A DNA stretch of 64,000 nt, from positions 620,001 through 684,000 of the forward strand of contig NZ_JAIVLF010000004.1 of assembly GCF_020524485.1 (NCBI RefSeq), written 5' to 3'. The translations under genes were made by a program, and so were the position numbers. The notes beneath the pieces were generated by a model. The model ran no database searches. It was not told the origin of the DNA and saw only the letters and a list, made by a program, of their open reading frames with translations. Shown in pieces: positions 62,738-64,000 of this stretch (the first letter of the stretch is position 1; each line of letters opens with the position of its first letter). Origin of the DNA: Novosphingobium profundi (GTDB lineage Bacteria > Pseudomonadota > Alphaproteobacteria > Sphingomonadales > Sphingomonadaceae).

Positions 62738-62865
62738 GAATTCTCCTGAACTCTCACCTTTTTGCAGGTGTACCACACCGCCCCGGTGCCGGATGAGCGG
62801 CAGGGCTGTGCGCTTCACCGCAAGCATGGATTGCAGTTAGGCACAGGCGGTGCGATAGGCAAGCC

Positions 62866-64000
62866 ATGCTCCCAGCCGCATCGTCTCCCCTGCAAGCCAT
62901 TTTCTCCCGCTTGCGACCTGTTTCGCTGAACGCTCTCACGCTTGCCCTCGCCACGGGGGGGGCCGCTGCGCTTCTGCCTGCAAGCGCCGCAGCGCAGGAC
63001 TTGACCCGCACGCCGGGAACGGCCCCGATCACCGAAGCGCCGCCCGAACCCGCGCCCGCCACCGAAGAGGCGGTCCCGGTCGCCTTCGAAGCCGATGTTG
63101 TGGAATACGACGAGAACGGCGAGAGCGTGACCGCCAGCGGCAACGTCGTGCTGCGCCGCGACGGGCAATCGGTGCGTGCCGATTCGGTCACCTGGAACCG
63201 TACCAGCGGCAAAATCCTCGCCACGGGCAACGTGCGCCTTGTCGACGAACGCGGCAACCAGGTCTTCAGCGACGAGGTCGAGCTCACCGACGAATTGAAG
63301 ACCGGCATGCTGGAAAACCTGCTGCTGGTCCTGCGCGAAGGTGGACGCCTCGCCGCCAAGGACGGCCAGCGTCTGGGCAACGGCGATGTCATCCTGAACC
63401 ATGCGGCCTACACCGGGTGCTCGGTCGTGGGCCGCGGCGATTGCCCCAAGGAGCCGACCTGGAAGGTCGTTGCCAAGAGCGTGACTTATTCCGAGGCTGA
63501 GCAGCGCGTGCGCTTCAGCGATGCACGCCTTGAACTGTTCGGCACGGTGCAATTGCCGCTGCTGGGCCTTACCATCAGCACCGACGGCGATGCGGTCTCG
63601 GGCTTCCTCATTCCGGACCTGCGCTCCTCGCCCTCGAACGGCATCGAAGTCGGCATTCCCTATTACTGGAAGATCGACAAGAACCGCGACATTACGGGGA
63701 CACTGCACCTCTTCACCGAATCCGCCCCGATGGGCTCGGTCGAATACCGCGCGCTGACCGACAAGGGCGCCTACCAGATCACCGGCTATGCAACCTCGAG
63801 CGAGCGCATCCCGATCTATGGTTCGAGCGGCAGCCCGACCGGCAGCAGCGCCTTTCGCGGCTATGTCGAGGCCAACGGCAAGTTCCAGCTGAGCGAACAC
63901 TGGAGCGTGACCGGGTTCCTGCGCCGCGCGACCGACCGCACGTTCCTGCGCCGCTACGACATCAGCCGCGATGACCGTTTGCGCTCGCTCGTCGAGCTCG
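62866..64000 (+). CDS. lptD: LPS-assembly protein LptD, 3' end outside window
   Basis: The first 378 residues of a long open frame that runs off the window. Signal peptide (about residues 20-44, ending LPASAAAQ), proline-rich linker, an OstA/LptA-like beta-jellyroll domain (FEADVVEYDENGESVTASGN, VRADSVTWNRTSGKI, ATGNVRLVDERGNQVFSDEV), then an LptD domain with cysteines (YTGCSVVGRGDCPKEPTWKV) that could form the disulphide linking N- and C-terminal parts, and FLIPDLRSSPSNGIEVGIPYYW. LptD inserts LPS into the outer membrane. Confidence 0.93.
   Translation, partial: MLPAASSPLQAIFSRLRPVSLNALTLALATGGAAALLPASAAAQDLTRTPGTAPITEAPPEPAPATEEAVPVAFEADVVEYDENGESVTASGNVVLRRDGQSVRADSVTWNRTSGKILATGNVRLVDERGNQVFSDEVELTDELKTGMLENLLLVLREGGRLAAKDGQRLGNGDVILNHAAYTGCSVVGRGDCPKEPTWKVVAKSVTYSEAEQRVRFSDARLELFGTVQLPLLGLTISTDGDAVSGFLIPDLRSSPSNGIEVGIPYYWKIDKNRDITGTLHLFTESAPMGSVEYRALTDKGAYQITGYATSSERIPIYGSSGSPTGSSAFRGYVEANGKFQLSEHWSVTGFLRRATDRTFLRRYDISRDDRLRSLVEL

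Noticed and set aside
62815..63900. A 361-codon minus-strand frame near the right edge
   Set aside because: Antisense to the start of lptD, whose signal peptide and OstA-type domain are clear.

Overview
The window looks like a chromosomal segment of a GC-rich alphaproteobacterium, most likely a sphingomonad (Sphingomonadales, Novosphingobium-like). Reasons: GC-rich codon use; two large TonB-dependent receptors beside peptidases and a FecI/FecR pair; an HWE-family histidine kinase in an operon headed by a GGAAC-N16-CGTT (sigma-EcfG) promoter; and the yajC-secD-secF, purM/purN-hdaA and purS-purQ arrangements. The organism assignment is inference. I see no insertion sequence, phage, integrase, CRISPR array or rRNA; this is core chromosome with accessory uptake islands.

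Layout. 1-11.1 kb: 3' part of a glycosyltransferase, a DUF502 membrane protein, yajC-secD-secF with an intrinsic terminator, tRNA-Pro(GGG), aroQ, an Lrp/AsnC regulator, a cytoplasmic histidine kinase with a decayed ATPase domain next to a polysaccharide deacetylase, then tRNA-Ile2(CAU) and tRNA-Pro(UGG). 11.1-21.6 kb (all minus strand): a peptide/D-amino-acid island made of a LysR regulator, dgcN, dgcA, a TonB-dependent receptor, a secreted S9 peptidase, a secreted amidohydrolase and a secreted DmpA-type (P1) aminopeptidase. 21.7-27.8 kb: FecI-type sigma factor, FecR-type anti-sigma factor, STN-domain TonB receptor and exported purple-acid-phosphatase-like enzyme. 27.9-30.7 kb: NAD salvage (pncB, an NrtR-like Nudix regulator, pncA) with a large dyad between the divergent genes.

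31.3-37.8 kb: a stress-signalling operon (hybrid kinase with three receivers, CheR, REC-PAS-HWE kinase-REC) behind an EcfG-type promoter, followed by a 54-codon ORF. 37.9-51.8 kb: low-Mr tyrosine phosphatase, GNAT, purC (behind a leader hairpin), M16 protease, gph, glmU, TPR protein, AIM24-family protein, small membrane protein, glmS and a GGDEF-EAL protein. 51.8-64 kb: purQ-purS, SDR, DUF2794, cysE-like acetyltransferase, hdaA with a conserved exported partner, purM with a purN-YjbR fusion, ndk, a small HTH protein, holC, pepA and the 5' part of lptD.

How the genes work together. Purine synthesis is represented by purC, purQ, purS, purM and purN. Envelope building is represented by SecDF-YajC, GlmU/GlmS and LptD. 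The two uptake islands pair an outer-membrane receptor with exported hydrolases, so substrates could be cut outside or in the periplasm and moved inward. In the first island dgcN/dgcA could turn released D-glutamate into the L-form. The best candidates for undescribed biology are that dgc/peptidase island with LysR-like boxes at two promoters, the purC leader hairpin, the PurN-YjbR fusion, and the EcfG-driven kinase-CheR-kinase operon.
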